A stretch of 64,000 nt of DNA from Arcobacter caeni (GTDB taxonomy: Bacteria; Campylobacterota; Campylobacteria; Campylobacterales; Arcobacteraceae): assembly GCF_003063245.1 (NCBI RefSeq), contig NZ_MUXE01000005.1, forward strand, positions 62,001 to 126,000, given 5' to 3'. Numbering within the stretch: position 1 is the first letter of the stretch; every line of letters starts with the position of its first letter. Under the pieces are notes generated by a model that made no database searches, was not told the DNA's origin, and saw nothing but the letters and a program-made list of their open reading frames with translations. The position numbers were made by a program, and so were the translations under genes. Below are positions 9,663 to 18,087 of the stretch, one piece after another.

Positions 9663-9668
9663 TATAAT
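9663..9668 (+). promoter_or_regulatory. Likely -10 element for the DEAD-box helicase gene
   Basis: A perfect TATAAT lies about 30 bases before the proposed ATT start and is followed by an AAAAGGAAA ribosome-binding site at 9685-9693. No clear -35 box is seen, as is usual for sigma-70 promoters of Campylobacterota. Confidence 0.6.
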
Positions 9669-9697
9669 GATTAAAATTAAGATTAAAAGGAAACAAT

Positions 9698-11011
9698 ATT
9701 AAAACTTTTACATCAATGAACTTAGATGAAAAAATCATAAGTGCTTTAAAAGATTTAGATTATAAAGAAGCTACGGAAATACAAAAAAAAGCTATACCAG
9801 TTGCTTTAAAGAAAAGAGACATTCTAGCAGCTGCACAAAGTGGTACAGGTAAAACAGCCGCATTTTTATTACCTATTTTAACGGAATTACTAGAAACAAA
9901 ACAAGCAAACAAATCAATACTTAGAGCTTTGATTTTAGTTCCAACAAGAGAACTAGCAACTCAAATATCAAAAGCGGTTGAAGACTTCTCAAAATATATG
10001 GATAATATCTCATCAATTGCTATGGTTGGTGGAGTATCTAAAAAAGAACAAGAAAAAAAAATCATAAAAGGTATCGATATTTTAGTGGCAACATCAGGAA
10101 GATTGATGGAACACCTAAAAGAAAAAACAGTTGATTTATCAAGTGTAACAACTGTTGTAATCGATGAAGTTGATACTTTACTTGACATGGGATTCCTAGA
10201 AGATATTGAAAAAATTCTTCCTCATGTTGGACCAAAAAGACAAATAATGATGTTCTCTGCAACTATGAATCAAAATGTTAAAAAACTTGCAAAAGAGTTT
10301 TTAACAGATCCAGTTGTAATTGAAGTTGCAAAACAAAGATCAGCTGTAAAAATCATCGACCAACAAATAGTTTTAGTTGATGAAGCAAATAAAGCAGCTG
10401 CATTATCATATATCATTGGTTCAAAAAATTATTCACAAGTTTTAGTATTTGTAAATATGAAAATAGAAGCTGATACTTTAGTTGAACATTTAGAATTAGA
10501 CGGTCTTACTGCTGGTTGTATTCATGGAGATGTTAGACAAACAGCAAGAGCAAAAGTTATGAGAAAATTCAAATCAGGTGAGATTAGAGTTTTAGTTGCA
10601 ACTGATATTGCTGCGCGTGGAATTGATATTGAACTTTTACCAATAGTTGTAAATTATGCTTTACCTGAGACTGTAACTGATTATACACATAGAATTGGAA
10701 GAACAGGACGAGCTGGAAATGCTGGAATCGCACTAACCCTTCTAAGTGTAAAAGATTACAAAATGATGATTGACATTGAAAAAGAGTTAATCATAAATAT
10801 TCCAAGAACAGAAGTTGAAGGTTTTGAAGCAACTGAAAAAAAACCAAGACTATTTAAAGCAAGACCAAAACAACTAAGCGTAAAAATGGCTGAAGCTAGA
10901 AAAGTTTCTAAAAAAACTGGTTATGCAAAAACAAATGCTCCTGAAAAAAAACCTGCTAAAAAGAAAAAAACTACTAAAAGAGATGATAATAGAAGTTTTG
11001 CTAAAAAATAA
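9698..11011 (+). CDS. DEAD-box ATP-dependent RNA helicase (RhlE/DeaD-like)
   Basis: An RNA helicase acting in RNA folding, ribosome assembly or decay. Counted from the first ATG (9716, 431 residues) it has AQSGTGKT at 40-47, PTREL at 76-80, DEVD at 150-153 in place of the usual DEAD, a SAT motif and HRIGRTGRAG near 325-334, then a Lys-rich tail after about 380 that probably binds RNA. The strong AAAAGGAAA site at 9685-9693 is too far from the ATG at 9716 but well spaced from an in-frame ATT at 9698, which would add six residues (IKTFTS) before the ATG-encoded Met; I report the ATT as the probable start. The gene stands alone and ends in a shared terminator with hemH. Confidence 0.88.
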   Translation: MKTFTSMNLDEKIISALKDLDYKEATEIQKKAIPVALKKRDILAAAQSGTGKTAAFLLPILTELLETKQANKSILRALILVPTRELATQISKAVEDFSKYMDNISSIAMVGGVSKKEQEKKIIKGIDILVATSGRLMEHLKEKTVDLSSVTTVVIDEVDTLLDMGFLEDIEKILPHVGPKRQIMMFSATMNQNVKKLAKEFLTDPVVIEVAKQRSAVKIIDQQIVLVDEANKAAALSYIIGSKNYSQVLVFVNMKIEADTLVEHLELDGLTAGCIHGDVRQTARAKVMRKFKSGEIRVLVATDIAARGIDIELLPIVVNYALPETVTDYTHRIGRTGRAGNAGIALTLLSVKDYKMMIDIEKELIINIPRTEVEGFEATEKKPRLFKARPKQLSVKMAEARKVSKKTGYAKTNAPEKKPAKKKKTTKRDDNRSFAKK

Positions 11012-11034
11012 GAGAAGTTAAACTTCTCTTATTT
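11008..11034. terminator. Bidirectional terminator between the DEAD-box gene and hemH
   Basis: AAGAGAAGTT pairs with AACTTCTCTT around a very short A-rich loop, with A/T flanks on both sides. It overlaps the stop codon of the helicase and abuts the hemH stop, so it can serve both converging transcripts. Confidence 0.75.
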
Positions 11035-11962
11035 ATTTCATTCCCTCATAAATTTCACTAATTGCTTCGATAAAATACCTATGACTATTTGGCGTACGAG
11101 CCACTCTATAATCTTTTATTCCAAGTTTATGTGCAACTTCTTTATATTCCATATCAAGCTCATATTGCGTCTCTGAATTATCAACTGTGAACGAAATTGG
11201 ATAGATTATTACCTTTGATTTTATCTCTTTTAGTTTATCTTCCATATAAGGTCGCAACCATTCCATTGGTCCTAGTCTTGATTGATATGCAACATGGATT
11301 TTTTTGAAAGAGATATTTTGCTCTTCAAGCTCTTTTTTTGCACATTCAACATTTGCTAAAATATGTTTTTGGTATAAATCACCTTTATCTATAATTTTTT
11401 GAGTTAATCCATGAGCTGAAAAAATCAGTTCAAAATCTTCTGAATTTTCCCCTTTTAAAGCCTCTTTTATTCGCTCAACTATTGCTTTATTATAAAATTT
11501 ATTGTCATAATAACTATCTATTGTTTTGATTTTTTTATCAAGATTATATTTTTTTGCAACTTTTATAAACTCTTCAATAGATGATTTTGTAGTTGTACTT
11601 GAATAGTGTGGATACATTGGAATTGCGTAAATCTCATCATATCCAATAAGTTTTGGCATTATATCAGAGGCAAATGGTGGAGTATATCTCATCTCATAAA
11701 AAACATCAGCTCCAAGCTCTTTATTTAATCTTCGAACCAATCTTTTTGTATGTCCAACAATTGGTGACATTCCACCTAATTTTCGGTAATTTTCTTGTGA
11801 TTCTTTTAATCTTTTAGAAATTATTATTTGCCCAATTAAAGCTCTTATTGGTTGAGGCGCTCCTATAATGTATTTATCATTAAACATATTTCTTAAAAAA
11901 ACTTTCACTTCTCCAAGATTATTTGGTCCGCCCATATTCATTAAAACTATCGCTCTTTTCAA
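11033..11962 (-). CDS. hemH: Ferrochelatase
   Basis: A 309-residue ferrochelatase that inserts ferrous iron into protoporphyrin IX, the last step of protohaem synthesis, at the cytoplasmic membrane face. It opens with the family start AIVLMNMGGPNN. The iron/porphyrin His is in FSAHGLTQK, the conserved SRLGPMEWLRPYM block is present, and the acidic partner lies in DNSETQYELDMEY. Length is typical of bacterial HemH. The start overlaps the stop of the upstream SRPBCC gene by four bases, so the two form an operon. hemL, an early step of the same pathway, lies in this window at 54365-55645. Confidence 0.96.
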   Translation of the reverse strand: MKRAIVLMNMGGPNNLGEVKVFLRNMFNDKYIIGAPQPIRALIGQIIISKRLKESQENYRKLGGMSPIVGHTKRLVRRLNKELGADVFYEMRYTPPFASDIMPKLIGYDEIYAIPMYPHYSSTTTKSSIEEFIKVAKKYNLDKKIKTIDSYYDNKFYNKAIVERIKEALKGENSEDFELIFSAHGLTQKIIDKGDLYQKHILANVECAKKELEEQNISFKKIHVAYQSRLGPMEWLRPYMEDKLKEIKSKVIIYPISFTVDNSETQYELDMEYKEVAHKLGIKDYRVARTPNSHRYFIEAISEIYEGMK

Positions 11963-12417
11963 AACTTTTCCTCTTTTTTTTCTAAGATTTCTTTTGTGAT
12001 TTTATGCCTAAAATCAAACATTTTTTGTAAATCTTTTTTTACAAATCCCTCAAGTAATCTTCCAAAAAAACCAAATGGCATTTTAAAAGTGATTACATCT
12101 TTTAGTTCACAAATATTTCCATGTTTGATAAATATATGTTTATGTTCCCAAAAAGCAAAAGGCGATTTTAAAGCTAAATCAACCAGTAAATTTGGCTCAT
12201 CTAATTTTTCTATTTTAACTTCCCAAATCATTGGTATAAAATATTTTGTACTTTTTATTTTGAGAATTTGTCCAACTTGTGGTTTAAAATCTTTTGTTAA
12301 GAGTTCCACTTTTGTGTCTTTTGGTGTAATATTTGATATATTATTTGTATCTAAGTGAAAATCAAAAAGAGATTTAATATCACAATTGATATATGAACTT
12401 TTTATAAATGTTTGCAT
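11959..12417 (-). CDS. SRPBCC (START/polyketide-cyclase-like) domain protein
   Basis: About 152 residues forming one SRPBCC ligand-binding fold: a hydrophobic-cavity domain with FIKSSYINCDIKSLFDFHLD at the N-terminus, a central WEVKIEKLDEPN strand region and a C-terminal amphipathic helix (LLEGFVKKDLQKMFDFRH). Relatives are often labelled cell-division inhibitor or cyclase without proof. I start it at the second ATG (12417), because AAGGAG lies six bases before it and is itself read as codons from the upstream ATG at 12435. It is translationally coupled to hemH; a porphyrin- or lipid-handling role is only a guess. Confidence 0.75.
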   Translation of the reverse strand: MQTFIKSSYINCDIKSLFDFHLDTNNISNITPKDTKVELLTKDFKPQVGQILKIKSTKYFIPMIWEVKIEKLDEPNLLVDLALKSPFAFWEHKHIFIKHGNICELKDVITFKMPFGFFGRLLEGFVKKDLQKMFDFRHKITKEILEKKEEKF

Positions 12418-12425
12418 TTTTGTCT

Positions 12426-12450
12426 CCTTGTACAAATATTTTATACAAGG
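12426..12450. promoter_or_regulatory. Inverted repeat over the promoter and ribosome site of the SRPBCC-hemH operon
   Basis: CCTTGTA (12426-12432) and TACAAGG (12444-12450) form a perfect 7-base inverted repeat with an 11-base AT spacer. On the minus strand the inner part contains TATAAAAT, a possible -10, and the downstream arm contains the AAGG of the ribosome-binding site. It may be a repressor operator or, in RNA, a stem that hides the ribosome site. Confidence 0.5.
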
Positions 12451-12509
12451 ATAATTTACAAAAATAAAGATAGGTTTAGTAGGTAAATTTTGTAGGTTTA
12501 TAGATTAAT

Positions 12510-13220
12510 TTATAAACTTCTTCTTTCGATATACTCACGAAATTCTTTTGCACCCTCTTTTGAACTTGTGACTATTTCACTAATTCCTTCAAAAGAAATT
12601 TCTAATTTTGATTGTTCAACACTTCTCATTGATTTGATTTTATCCACATTTACGATGTAAGATCTGTGAACTCTAAAAAAGGTTTTTCCATTTAAAAGTG
12701 TTTCTAAATCCCCTATTTTTCGTCTTACATAAGCGTCTGCATCTTTGATTCGAACGATTACTTCATCTAAATCTGCTTTGATGTAATAAATATCATTTAT
12801 GTCTATTAAATAGAGTTTATCACCTCTTTTTCCTAAGATTTTTTTTGATTCCTCTTTTGTTGAAGCGCTAAAACTTCTAACTTTTTCTAAAATATTTTTT
12901 ATATCACTTGACTCAATTGGTTTCATCAAGTATCCCATTCCACCACTTTTAAAAGCTTCAAGGGCAAATTCACTATAAGCTGTTTGAAAAATAATAAAAG
13001 TTTTTGGCTCAAGTTGAATAATAGAATCAGCCAACTCAAGTCCTGTGATATTTGGCATAGAAATATCCAAAAAAACAGCATCAAATTTTGTTTTCGTTAT
13101 TTCTTTTAAAGCATCAATTGGATTATTAAATGCTGTAATATCTTCAATTCCATTTTCATTTAATAACCTTTTTAATCTGCTTAAAGCCAAACTTTCATCA
13201 TCAACAATCATTACTTTCAA
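12510..13220 (-). CDS. LytTR-family response regulator
   Basis: A 236-residue transcription regulator of the LytR/AlgR class. Residues 1-120 are a receiver with the acidic pocket DDES (about 7-10), the phospho-acceptor Asp52 in FLDISMPN and a Lys in MGYLMKPIES. Residues about 135-236 are a LytTR DNA-binding domain with FFRVHRSYIVNVDKI, the family hallmark. The start is TTG at 13220, behind an AAAAGGATAAG ribosome site. It follows the LytS-like kinase by 11 bases, so the pair is very likely cognate. Target genes are unknown; the pentapeptide-repeat gene in the same run is a candidate. Confidence 0.92.
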   Translation of the reverse strand: MKVMIVDDESLALSRLKRLLNENGIEDITAFNNPIDALKEITKTKFDAVFLDISMPNITGLELADSIIQLEPKTFIIFQTAYSEFALEAFKSGGMGYLMKPIESSDIKNILEKVRSFSASTKEESKKILGKRGDKLYLIDINDIYYIKADLDEVIVRIKDADAYVRRKIGDLETLLNGKTFFRVHRSYIVNVDKIKSMRSVEQSKLEISFEGISEIVTSSKEGAKEFREYIERRSL

Positions 13221-13231
13221 ATCTTATCCTT

Positions 13232-14218
13232 TTATTTTAATTCAATTATAAATAACATTTTTTCGTCTAAAATCTCAAATGTTAGATTTCCAACTTTTTG
13301 AAGTTCTAATCTTTTTTGAAGATTTGATAAACCAGTTCCAAACTTTACAATGGTAGCTATTTTTCCATCATTTTGTACTAATATTTTGTCTTTTAAAATT
13401 TTTATATTTATATTTAGAGTTTTTCCTAAAAATCCATGTTTTATAGCATTTTCAACCAAAAGTTGAATTGAAAACTTTGGTATTTTAATATTTTTGAATT
13501 CACTAAAATCTTCAATATTTAAAATGATTTTTTCATCAAATCTTACATTTTCAATATTTACATAAGTTTTCACCATCGAAAGTTCTGTTTCAAGGCTTAT
13601 TAAACTCTCTTTATTTATAGCATTTCGTAAAAATTTTGATATTTCAATAACTGCTTTTTCAGCTTTTTTTTGGTCTTGATAAATCAACTCTGAAATTGAA
13701 TTTAAGGCATTAAACAAAAAGTGAGGATTTAGCTCATTTTCCAAAGCTCGCAGTTTTGTCTCTAAAACTTGAGTTTTTATCTCTTCATTTTTGTATTTCA
13801 TAGAAATAAACTGATGCAAAATCAATCCAACTAAAAAAGTCAAAAATCCAATAGTGATAGAAATATAAATCCAAAATGGGGAAATAATATTTAAAATTTT
13901 AAAATCACCAAAAGAAAAAAGAATAAAAGAAAAACTAAAAGCCAAAAATCCTGATAAAAAAGAGAAAACAAAACTAATCAAATACCAAAACTTTTTATTT
14001 ACTTTTGGAAGAATAAATTTATTCGAAATAGTTATCAAAAAAAATGCAAATAAAGAGATAAAAATAGCAGTTGCAGTACTAAAAATAATAGTAGAAATAT
14101 TTTGTAAATCATAACTTATAAAATAAAAACATAAAGATATGAAAAATCCAAAAAATGCACCAATAATAGTGATATATATCCAATCTTTTGGTGTTATTTT
14201 TAGTTCAACTGTTTGCAT
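13232..14218 (-). CDS. LytS/YehU-type sensor histidine kinase
   Basis: A 328-residue membrane kinase with four predicted transmembrane helices (about 14-36, 43-65, 78-103, 113-137), a short coiled coil, then the His_kinase (PF06580) domain with His166 in LNPHFLFNALNSIS and an ATP-binding domain with QLLVENAIKHGF and FGTGLSNLQKRL. There is little extracytoplasmic sequence, so the signal is probably read in the membrane. It begins directly after the stop of the pentapeptide-repeat gene and precedes its LytTR partner. Confidence 0.92.
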   Translation of the reverse strand: MQTVELKITPKDWIYITIIGAFFGFFISLCFYFISYDLQNISTIIFSTATAIFISLFAFFLITISNKFILPKVNKKFWYLISFVFSFLSGFLAFSFSFILFSFGDFKILNIISPFWIYISITIGFLTFLVGLILHQFISMKYKNEEIKTQVLETKLRALENELNPHFLFNALNSISELIYQDQKKAEKAVIEISKFLRNAINKESLISLETELSMVKTYVNIENVRFDEKIILNIEDFSEFKNIKIPKFSIQLLVENAIKHGFLGKTLNINIKILKDKILVQNDGKIATIVKFGTGLSNLQKRLELQKVGNLTFEILDEKMLFIIELK

Positions 14219-16009
14219 TTAATTCCTTCTTGTATTTTGTCTAATTGAAATAATGAACTGATAAATTAAATATGCAATTACTATTTTATAAATCAATGTA
14301 ATGACATTCAAAGAATCTTTTCCTGTCATAATTGAAAAAGGGTTAAAACTATTTGAAACAATTGATAAAGAATAATCTTTTGTATAAATAATATATAAAA
14401 TTGTAATAAATAACAGAAAAATTGAATAAAGTCCTATTTCTTTAAATTTAGTAATTAAAGCAAATATTAGTCCCATTACAAATATTGTTCCAATTATAAT
14501 TAACAGAACAACTAACTCTTGATTTAAAGAAATTTTCTTAAATATTGTTTCAAAATATGAAAATTGAAATTTATCACTGTATTCTTGCATTTTACTATTA
14601 AATTCAAAAAAAGAATAAAACATAGAAAATAGATATATCCAAAAAAATGCCAATAATGGATTTTGAGAATGATTAGAGCTTAAACCATGAAATTTAAATA
14701 TTAGGTATTCAAAAATATTCCTACCTTTACTAAAACTTTTTTCTAACTCTTCTTCTCTCTTTTTCATTTCTAGTTTATAAAATCTATTTGCTTCAAGAAT
14801 ATTGTTTGAGTTATCAAAAAAGTTTTTGATAATTCTTGCTGTTTCTCTATTTGAAACTTTTATGTCTTCTAATTCTCCAATATGAATATAATCATTTTTA
14901 TCTTCATCATAAATTTTTCTTGATTTTGAAGTAATATCTAAAAAATTAGCATCTTCTTTAAAAATTGTATCTCTTAAATTCAATTCTTCTTCAATTATTG
15001 TATCTCTAAAAATTGATGTACTTAAAAATTTTGTATATTTAAAATCTACATCGCAAGAAAATTCTGCTTCACTAAATACAGCTATGTTTTTAAAATCTGT
15101 TCTTTCAAAATTTACTTTGTAAAACTTTGTTCTATAAAAATCTGCTAAATCTTCAAATTTTGTATTGTAAAAATTTGCATCTATTTTAATCTCACCATAT
15201 TGAATTTTAGTTTTTCTAAGAAATGTAGTTTCTGACAAATCAAGATTCTGAATTTTATAACCTTGTAATATAAAGTCATTATTAATAATACAATTAATCA
15301 ATTTAATTATACTAATCTCAATATATTCGTTATGTTTTGTATTGTTAAATAGTCCTTTTTCAAAATTTATATTTTCAGCATCTATCTCTTTTTTAAAATA
15401 ACAATCACTAAAAAGTGTATTTTCAATAATATTTTCTTTATTGTCCATTTTTGATATATGAATATCTTGATGAAAAATACACATTTGATATATTACATTT
15501 GATGTATTTGTTAATAATTTACTATTTGAAATCGAATATATATCAAAAAAATCACAATCTTGAAAAAACACTTCGATATTGTTTAATTCTAAATAAGTTG
15601 TACTAAATTTACAATAATTAAACCATATTCTTTTTAATTTTGATAATATTTTCATGTAATCAAAAGCATCTCGCCCATTATGTTCAGGGAAAAATATATG
15701 ATTAAAAACAATAACTCTATCTTCAAATAAAAAATCAAATAAATTATTTACATGTTCTTCGTTATTAAAGTATGGTTTTAGTAATAAAACAATTGAATTT
15801 GATTGAATACTATAATACTCATGATTTTCATCATTATATTCAGTACTCCAGTAATCTTCAAATAATTCTATAATTCTATTTTCACCAATAGAATTAATAA
15901 TATACGCAATCAATTCATCATAAAAATCATTTAGAAATCCTATTTTTTTAAAATCTTCACTGTATGTAGATTTTTCAGTAATTAAAATATCCTTATGCTT
16001 TCCTACCAT
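14219..16009 (-). CDS. Pentapeptide-repeat protein with C-terminal membrane domain
   Basis: About 596 residues from the ATG at 16009 (an upstream ATG at 16042 would lie inside vapC). The N-terminal third is a variable, acidic region with no family I recognise. The middle (roughly 210-370) is built of degenerate pentapeptide repeats with Phe/Leu at the central position, such as ADFYRTKFYKVNFERTDF, which should fold as a right-handed beta helix. The last ~160 residues contain about four transmembrane helices. Comparable pentapeptide/ion-channel-like proteins exist, but function is unknown. No ribosome site is visible before the start, so translation may be coupled to vapC. It runs straight into the LytS-like kinase with no gap. 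Confidence 0.8.
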   Translation of the reverse strand: MVGKHKDILITEKSTYSEDFKKIGFLNDFYDELIAYIINSIGENRIIELFEDYWSTEYNDENHEYYSIQSNSIVLLLKPYFNNEEHVNNLFDFLFEDRVIVFNHIFFPEHNGRDAFDYMKILSKLKRIWFNYCKFSTTYLELNNIEVFFQDCDFFDIYSISNSKLLTNTSNVIYQMCIFHQDIHISKMDNKENIIENTLFSDCYFKKEIDAENINFEKGLFNNTKHNEYIEISIIKLINCIINNDFILQGYKIQNLDLSETTFLRKTKIQYGEIKIDANFYNTKFEDLADFYRTKFYKVNFERTDFKNIAVFSEAEFSCDVDFKYTKFLSTSIFRDTIIEEELNLRDTIFKEDANFLDITSKSRKIYDEDKNDYIHIGELEDIKVSNRETARIIKNFFDNSNNILEANRFYKLEMKKREEELEKSFSKGRNIFEYLIFKFHGLSSNHSQNPLLAFFWIYLFSMFYSFFEFNSKMQEYSDKFQFSYFETIFKKISLNQELVVLLIIIGTIFVMGLIFALITKFKEIGLYSIFLLFITILYIIYTKDYSLSIVSNSFNPFSIMTGKDSLNVITLIYKIVIAYLIYQFIISIRQNTRRN

Positions 16010-16010
16010 T

Positions 16011-16403
16011 TTAATACCAATCAAGCACTTGTAAATTCTCAACTCGTTGAAACTCTTTTGTATTTCTTGTAACTAAAATAAGATTATTAGCTTTTGCACA
16101 ACCTGCAATTAAAATATCAATAGGTCCAATTGGTGTTCCTTTTTTTTCTAAATCTGCTCTTATTTTTGCAGAGGCAATAGCTTCTTTTTCACTAAAATCA
16201 ATAATATTTACTTGAGATAATACTCTTTTTAATTGTTCTTGTCTTTTTTTACTATCATTTGATTTTGCAATTCCAACTTCAAGTTCATACACAACAAGTG
16301 ATGGAATAAAAATATCTTTGGGAGAGACATTAAATAAATTTTTTGAGATATTCCCTTGCCCTTTAAAAAAATAAATTATTGTATTTGTATCTAATAAATA
16401 CAT
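16011..16403 (-). CDS. VapC-type PIN-domain toxin
   Basis: A 130-residue PIN-domain ribonuclease, the toxin of a type II pair. The acidic metal-binding residues are visible: Asp5 in LLDTNTIIYF, Glu40/Glu42 in YELEVG and Asp96 in PIDILIAG, followed by LVTRNTKEFQRV. Length is typical. VapC enzymes usually cleave tRNA or rRNA when free of antitoxin. The start follows the antitoxin stop directly (TAGATG), and the stop sits one base before the start of the pentapeptide-repeat gene. Confidence 0.92.
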   Translation of the reverse strand: MYLLDTNTIIYFFKGQGNISKNLFNVSPKDIFIPSLVVYELEVGIAKSNDSKKRQEQLKRVLSQVNIIDFSEKEAIASAKIRADLEKKGTPIGPIDILIAGCAKANNLILVTRNTKEFQRVENLQVLDWY

Positions 16404-16631
16404 CTAAAATTCTTCTCTTTTTATATCTTTTACATCACTTCTTATATCTTTAAGGGTTGGAAAATCACTCCATGAACCACTTAAGTTTTTTATATCTTCA
16501 TCCCAAGCGTTATTTAGTTTTAATTCTACTGCACTCGAGATATATTTACTTATGGATTGCCCTGTATTTTTTGCTATTTCTTTTATTTTTTCTTCTAATT
16601 TATTATCTATATATATTGTTATTTGTGCCAT
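16404..16631 (-). CDS. Ribbon-helix-helix antitoxin of the VapBC pair
   Basis: A 75-residue antitoxin. Residues 1-45 read as a ribbon-helix-helix DNA-binding domain (QITIYIDNKLEEKIKEIAKN, then SISKYISSAVEL); the rest, NAWDEDIKNLSGSWSDFPTL, is a plausible extended toxin-wrapping tail. An AAGGAG ribosome site lies at 16638-16643. It is expected to neutralise the adjacent PIN toxin and repress the operon through the direct repeats just upstream. Confidence 0.88.
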   Translation of the reverse strand: MAQITIYIDNKLEEKIKEIAKNTGQSISKYISSAVELKLNNAWDEDIKNLSGSWSDFPTLKDIRSDVKDIKREEF

Positions 16632-16648
16632 TATAAACTCCTTAAATA

Positions 16649-16670
16649 TAAGTGTACTTATAAGTGTACT
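16649..16670. promoter_or_regulatory. Direct-repeat operator upstream of the VapBC pair
   Basis: Two exact copies of TAAGTGTACT (16649-16658 and 16661-16670) with a 2-base spacer give a 12-base repeat period. They lie 18-39 bases before the antitoxin start, where its promoter should be. Tandem sites of this size suit cooperative binding by ribbon-helix-helix dimers. The upstream copy overlaps the 3' end of the CrtI-like gene by two bases. Confidence 0.65.
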
Positions 16671-18087
16671 ATATTTTATTTAATTCCTTATTTAAAACAT
16701 CAACCCCAATAGCAACACCTGGCCATCCTTGACCTGCGAAAATTGTATCTCCAACATTATACAAACCCTCAAATGGTGTATTACAACTTGGAAGTTGGAA
16801 TATTGTTTTTGTGGTTATTGGTTTTCCTCCGCAATTGCTTCTGTTTATGTATCTGTAAAAAGTTTTTGAAGTGGCGCTAAATAGTGTTTTTATGTTTTCT
16901 TGTTTTATATTTTCAAAATTATTTAAAAATTCTTTTATTATAAAATTCTGCGTTAACTCTTTTTTGGCTTCATACTCATCTTTTGTTAAACCTTCCCAAA
17001 ATATGGCTTTTGAGTGGCTTGAAATGGTGATTGAATATCCATCTTTTGATAATTTTTCATCATTTATATCAGAAATAGAAATAAAAAAAGAGTTTGAAAT
17101 ACAATTTGGAATATTATCTTCTAATATTATTTGATAATGATGCAAAAGTTTTTCTCTTGTGTCTAATTTTAAATAAACAACAAAAGCACTTTGATCACTA
17201 AATGAAAATTTATCGTAATATTTTTTTATATTCTCATCCAAAAATAGTTTTGAACTTTCAAAAATTGCTGAATTCAAAATAACTTTTGAAGCCAAATATT
17301 CATCTTTTGTGGAAATTAATCTATAATTATTTGCTTCTTTTTTTATTGAAATTATTTCTTCTTTATTTTGAACATTTACATCTTTTAATAAATCTTCAAT
17401 TATTTTCCCCATTCCACCAAGTGAATAAAAAACCTTATGAAATGGATATGCCAAACCCAAACTCATAGCCAAAAGTGATAAATCTTTTGAGTTTGTTTGA
17501 AGAGTTATTAAAAGTTGCGCATTTATAAAAGATTTATACTCTTTTGTGATATTTGGTAAAATCTCATTTATATATCCATCAGCTGTTTTAAAAAGTAAAA
17601 ATCCAAACTCTTTTATAAGTTCTCTTATAAAAAAAACCGTTTTAACATAAGCATTTAAACTATATTTAGCATAATAGATATTTTTTAATTTCCAAAATTT
17701 CTCATCAATATCTTTGATTGTTTGCCAAAAAATTCTATTATTTTTGTGATAATAAACACTATTTAGATTTGTTAAAAACTCTTCAAAATCTTGAACTCTA
17801 TCTACAATTTTTTTATTTTGTATTGTTCTTATAGCTATTTTACTCTCAAGAATATTTGGGATTATTCCAACTTTATCAAAGATATTTTTTATTGGATGAT
17901 TGTTTTCATAACCTACAAAAGTGGTAGCTCCTGCGTTAAAATAAGCTGCGTTTCTTTTAAAAGTAGAAGCACAACCTCCAAGATTTTTATCTTTTTCAAA
18001 AAGGATTAAATCTTTGTTTTTATTTAAAGCTGAAATCAGACTTCCACCAATTCCACTTCCAATAACTGCAATATCAAGATTTTTCAT
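16669..18087 (-). CDS. CrtI/phytoene-desaturase-like FAD oxidoreductase
   Basis: A 472-residue flavoprotein of the phytoene desaturase/carotene isomerase/retinol saturase group. The N-terminal Rossmann motif GSGIGGS is at 10-16, followed by FEKDKNLGGCASTF. The C-terminal GLYNVGDTIFAGQGWPGVAIG is the family's FAD-binding signature. It overlaps phrB by 14 bases as the last gene of the photolyase operon. No other carotenoid gene is in the window, so the substrate cannot be given; a light-stress or lipid-related substrate is an inference from operon position. Confidence 0.8.
   Translation of the reverse strand: MKNLDIAVIGSGIGGSLISALNKNKDLILFEKDKNLGGCASTFKRNAAYFNAGATTFVGYENNHPIKNIFDKVGIIPNILESKIAIRTIQNKKIVDRVQDFEEFLTNLNSVYYHKNNRIFWQTIKDIDEKFWKLKNIYYAKYSLNAYVKTVFFIRELIKEFGFLLFKTADGYINEILPNITKEYKSFINAQLLITLQTNSKDLSLLAMSLGLAYPFHKVFYSLGGMGKIIEDLLKDVNVQNKEEIISIKKEANNYRLISTKDEYLASKVILNSAIFESSKLFLDENIKKYYDKFSFSDQSAFVVYLKLDTREKLLHHYQIILEDNIPNCISNSFFISISDINDEKLSKDGYSITISSHSKAIFWEGLTKDEYEAKKELTQNFIIKEFLNNFENIKQENIKTLFSATSKTFYRYINRSNCGGKPITTKTIFQLPSCNTPFEGLYNVGDTIFAGQGWPGVAIGVDVLNKELNKI

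Noticed and set aside
16011-16042. Start of the pentapeptide-repeat gene at 16042
   Set aside because: That ATG is inside the last codons of the PIN toxin with no ribosome site; the ATG at 16009, just after the toxin stop, is simpler.
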